5,855 nucleotides of DNA from Pseudomonadota bacterium (GTDB lineage: Bacteria; Pseudomonadota; Gammaproteobacteria; Acidiferrobacterales; Acidiferrobacteraceae): NCBI GenBank assembly GCA_021795255.1, contig JAJYPQ010000279.1:1-5855 (forward strand), read 5' to 3'. This document shows positions 4,869-5,855 of the stretch, piece by piece. A model generated the notes under the pieces. The model saw nothing but the letters and a program-made list of their open reading frames with translations. It was not told the origin of the DNA and ran no database searches. Position 1 is the stretch's first letter. Every line of letters begins with the position of its first letter. A program made the translations under genes and the position numbers.

Positions 4869-5855
4869 ATGGCTAAGAACCTCATCATTGTCGAGTCGCC
4901 GGCGAAGGCCAAGACGATGGCCAAATATCTCGGCAAGGACTTTACGGCCTTGGCCTCTTATGGCCACGTGCGCGATCTCGTGCCGAAGAAGGGCGCGGTT
5001 GATACCGAACATGACTTTCATATGAAGTACGAGGTCATAGAAAAGAACCGCAAACACATGGATCTCATCGCGAAGGCTATGAAAAAGGCCGACGTTCTCT
5101 ATCTCGCGACCGATCCGGACCGCGAGGGCGAAGCGATTTCGTGGCATCTTTACGAGATCTTGAAGGACGAGGGGCTGATCCAAGACAAGCCGGTGCATCG
5201 AGTCGTATTTCACGAGATCACAAAGCGCGCTATTCAGAAGGCTGTGCAAGAACCACGGGCCCTTTCGGAGAACCTCGTCAATGCCCAGCAGGCCAGACGC
5301 GCCCTAGATTATCTCGTGGGCTTTAATCTCTCGCCGCTCCTTTGGAAGAAGGTACGTCGTGGCCTATCCGCAGGGCGTGTTCAAAGCCCGGCCTTGCGTC
5401 TCATCGTCGAGCGCGAAGAGGAGATCGAGAAGTTCGTCGAGCGCGAGTACTGGACGATCGAGTCGGAAATGGAGGCCCATGAGCAGACCTTTCTGGCCAA
5501 GCTGACCATCCTATCGGGCAGCAAGCTCGATCAATTTGCGATCGGCGATGCCGCGCGCGCGGCCGAGGTCGAGGCCCAGCTGCGCCGGGGGGCGCCAGAT
5601 GGGACCTATCGCGTCACGGGCGTTGAACGTAAGCAGCGTAAGCGGAATCCGGCCCCGCCTTTTACGACCTCGACCTTGCAGCAAGAGGCGGCCCGTAAGC
5701 TCAATTTTACGGCCCAACGCACGATGCGTACGGCCCAGCAGCTCTATGAGGGTGTCGAGATCCAGGGCGAGACCGTAGGCCTCATAAGCTACATGCGTAC
5801 CGATTCGGTGACCTTGGCGCAAGACGCTCTGGCCGAGATTCGCGCGGTCATCAAG
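4869..5855 (+). CDS. topA: DNA topoisomerase I (type IA), N-terminal part, runs off the right edge
   Basis: TopA relaxes negative supercoils by cutting one strand through a 5'-phosphotyrosine. The frame is open from ATG 4869 to the window end: 329 residues, about 38% of the 865-residue E. coli enzyme. The Toprim domain (about 1-130) has IIVESPAKAKT with Glu9 and LATDPDREGEAISWH with the metal-binding Asp82, Asp84 and Glu86. Then follow FHEITKRAI (114-122), NAQQARRALDYLVGF (138-152) and LSAGRVQSPALRLIVERE (166-183). The active-site tyrosine is Tyr308 in GLISYMRTDS. The protein is 29 residues shorter than E. coli TopA before the DxDxE motif, because the lysine-rich insert after the HxRDL motif is absent. 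The C-terminal zinc-binding domains lie outside the window. Because an in-frame TAA ends at 4865, this ATG is the only plausible start. It has no Shine-Dalgarno. Confidence 0.98.
   Translation, partial: MAKNLIIVESPAKAKTMAKYLGKDFTALASYGHVRDLVPKKGAVDTEHDFHMKYEVIEKNRKHMDLIAKAMKKADVLYLATDPDREGEAISWHLYEILKDEGLIQDKPVHRVVFHEITKRAIQKAVQEPRALSENLVNAQQARRALDYLVGFNLSPLLWKKVRRGLSAGRVQSPALRLIVEREEEIEKFVEREYWTIESEMEAHEQTFLAKLTILSGSKLDQFAIGDAARAAEVEAQLRRGAPDGTYRVTGVERKQRKRNPAPPFTTSTLQQEAARKLNFTAQRTMRTAQQLYEGVEIQGETVGLISYMRTDSVTLAQDALAEIRAVIK

Noticed and set aside
4857..5249. A 130-codon open frame antisense to the topA start
   Set aside because: It is opposite the conserved Toprim domain of TopA and has no features of its own.

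Overview
The window is a GC-rich (roughly 60% by eye) chromosomal housekeeping segment, almost certainly from a gammaproteobacterium. The evidence is gene order as much as gene content. Two divergent blocks, def-fmt-rsmB on one strand and LysM protein-smg-topA on the other, form an arrangement familiar from Pseudomonas-like and related Gammaproteobacteria. The proteins match the E. coli families closely in length and motifs. I cannot place the organism below class.

Left block (minus strand, read from about 3062 down to 1): def (peptide deformylase), fmt (methionyl-tRNA formyltransferase), rsmB (16S rRNA m5C967 methyltransferase) and a small TPR protein cut by the window edge. def overlaps fmt by 4 bp and fmt overlaps rsmB by 8 bp, so these three are almost certainly one transcript. 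The TPR gene follows after 65 bp and has its own good Shine-Dalgarno. def and fmt perform the two ends of the formyl-methionine cycle: Fmt adds the formyl group to initiator tRNA and Def removes it from new proteins. RsmB modifies the ribosome, so the operon is about translation.

Right block (plus strand, 3145 to 5855): a secreted LysM-domain protein of the TsaP type (peptidoglycan-binding, associated with type IV pilus secretins in other species), then smg (DUF494, function uncertain), then the first 329 codons of topA (DNA topoisomerase I), which runs off the right edge. In many relatives dprA lies between the LysM gene and smg. Here that place is taken by 80-95 bp containing an 11-bp-arm palindrome and no dprA.

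The 82-bp divergent region carries back-to-back promoter candidates. The def -10 (a perfect TATAAT) lies 6 nt before the ATG. A TGGACG-N17-TACACT promoter lies 8 nt before the LysM-gene ATG. topA has TAAAAT 5 nt before its ATG. None of the three has a convincing Shine-Dalgarno, so leaderless or nearly leaderless mRNAs are a reasonable prediction. I see no RNA genes, CRISPR, insertion sequences or attachment sites, and no gene-free stretch over 300 bp. I found no sign of an undescribed system; the points worth checking are the start-proximal promoters, the missing dprA and the intergenic palindromes.
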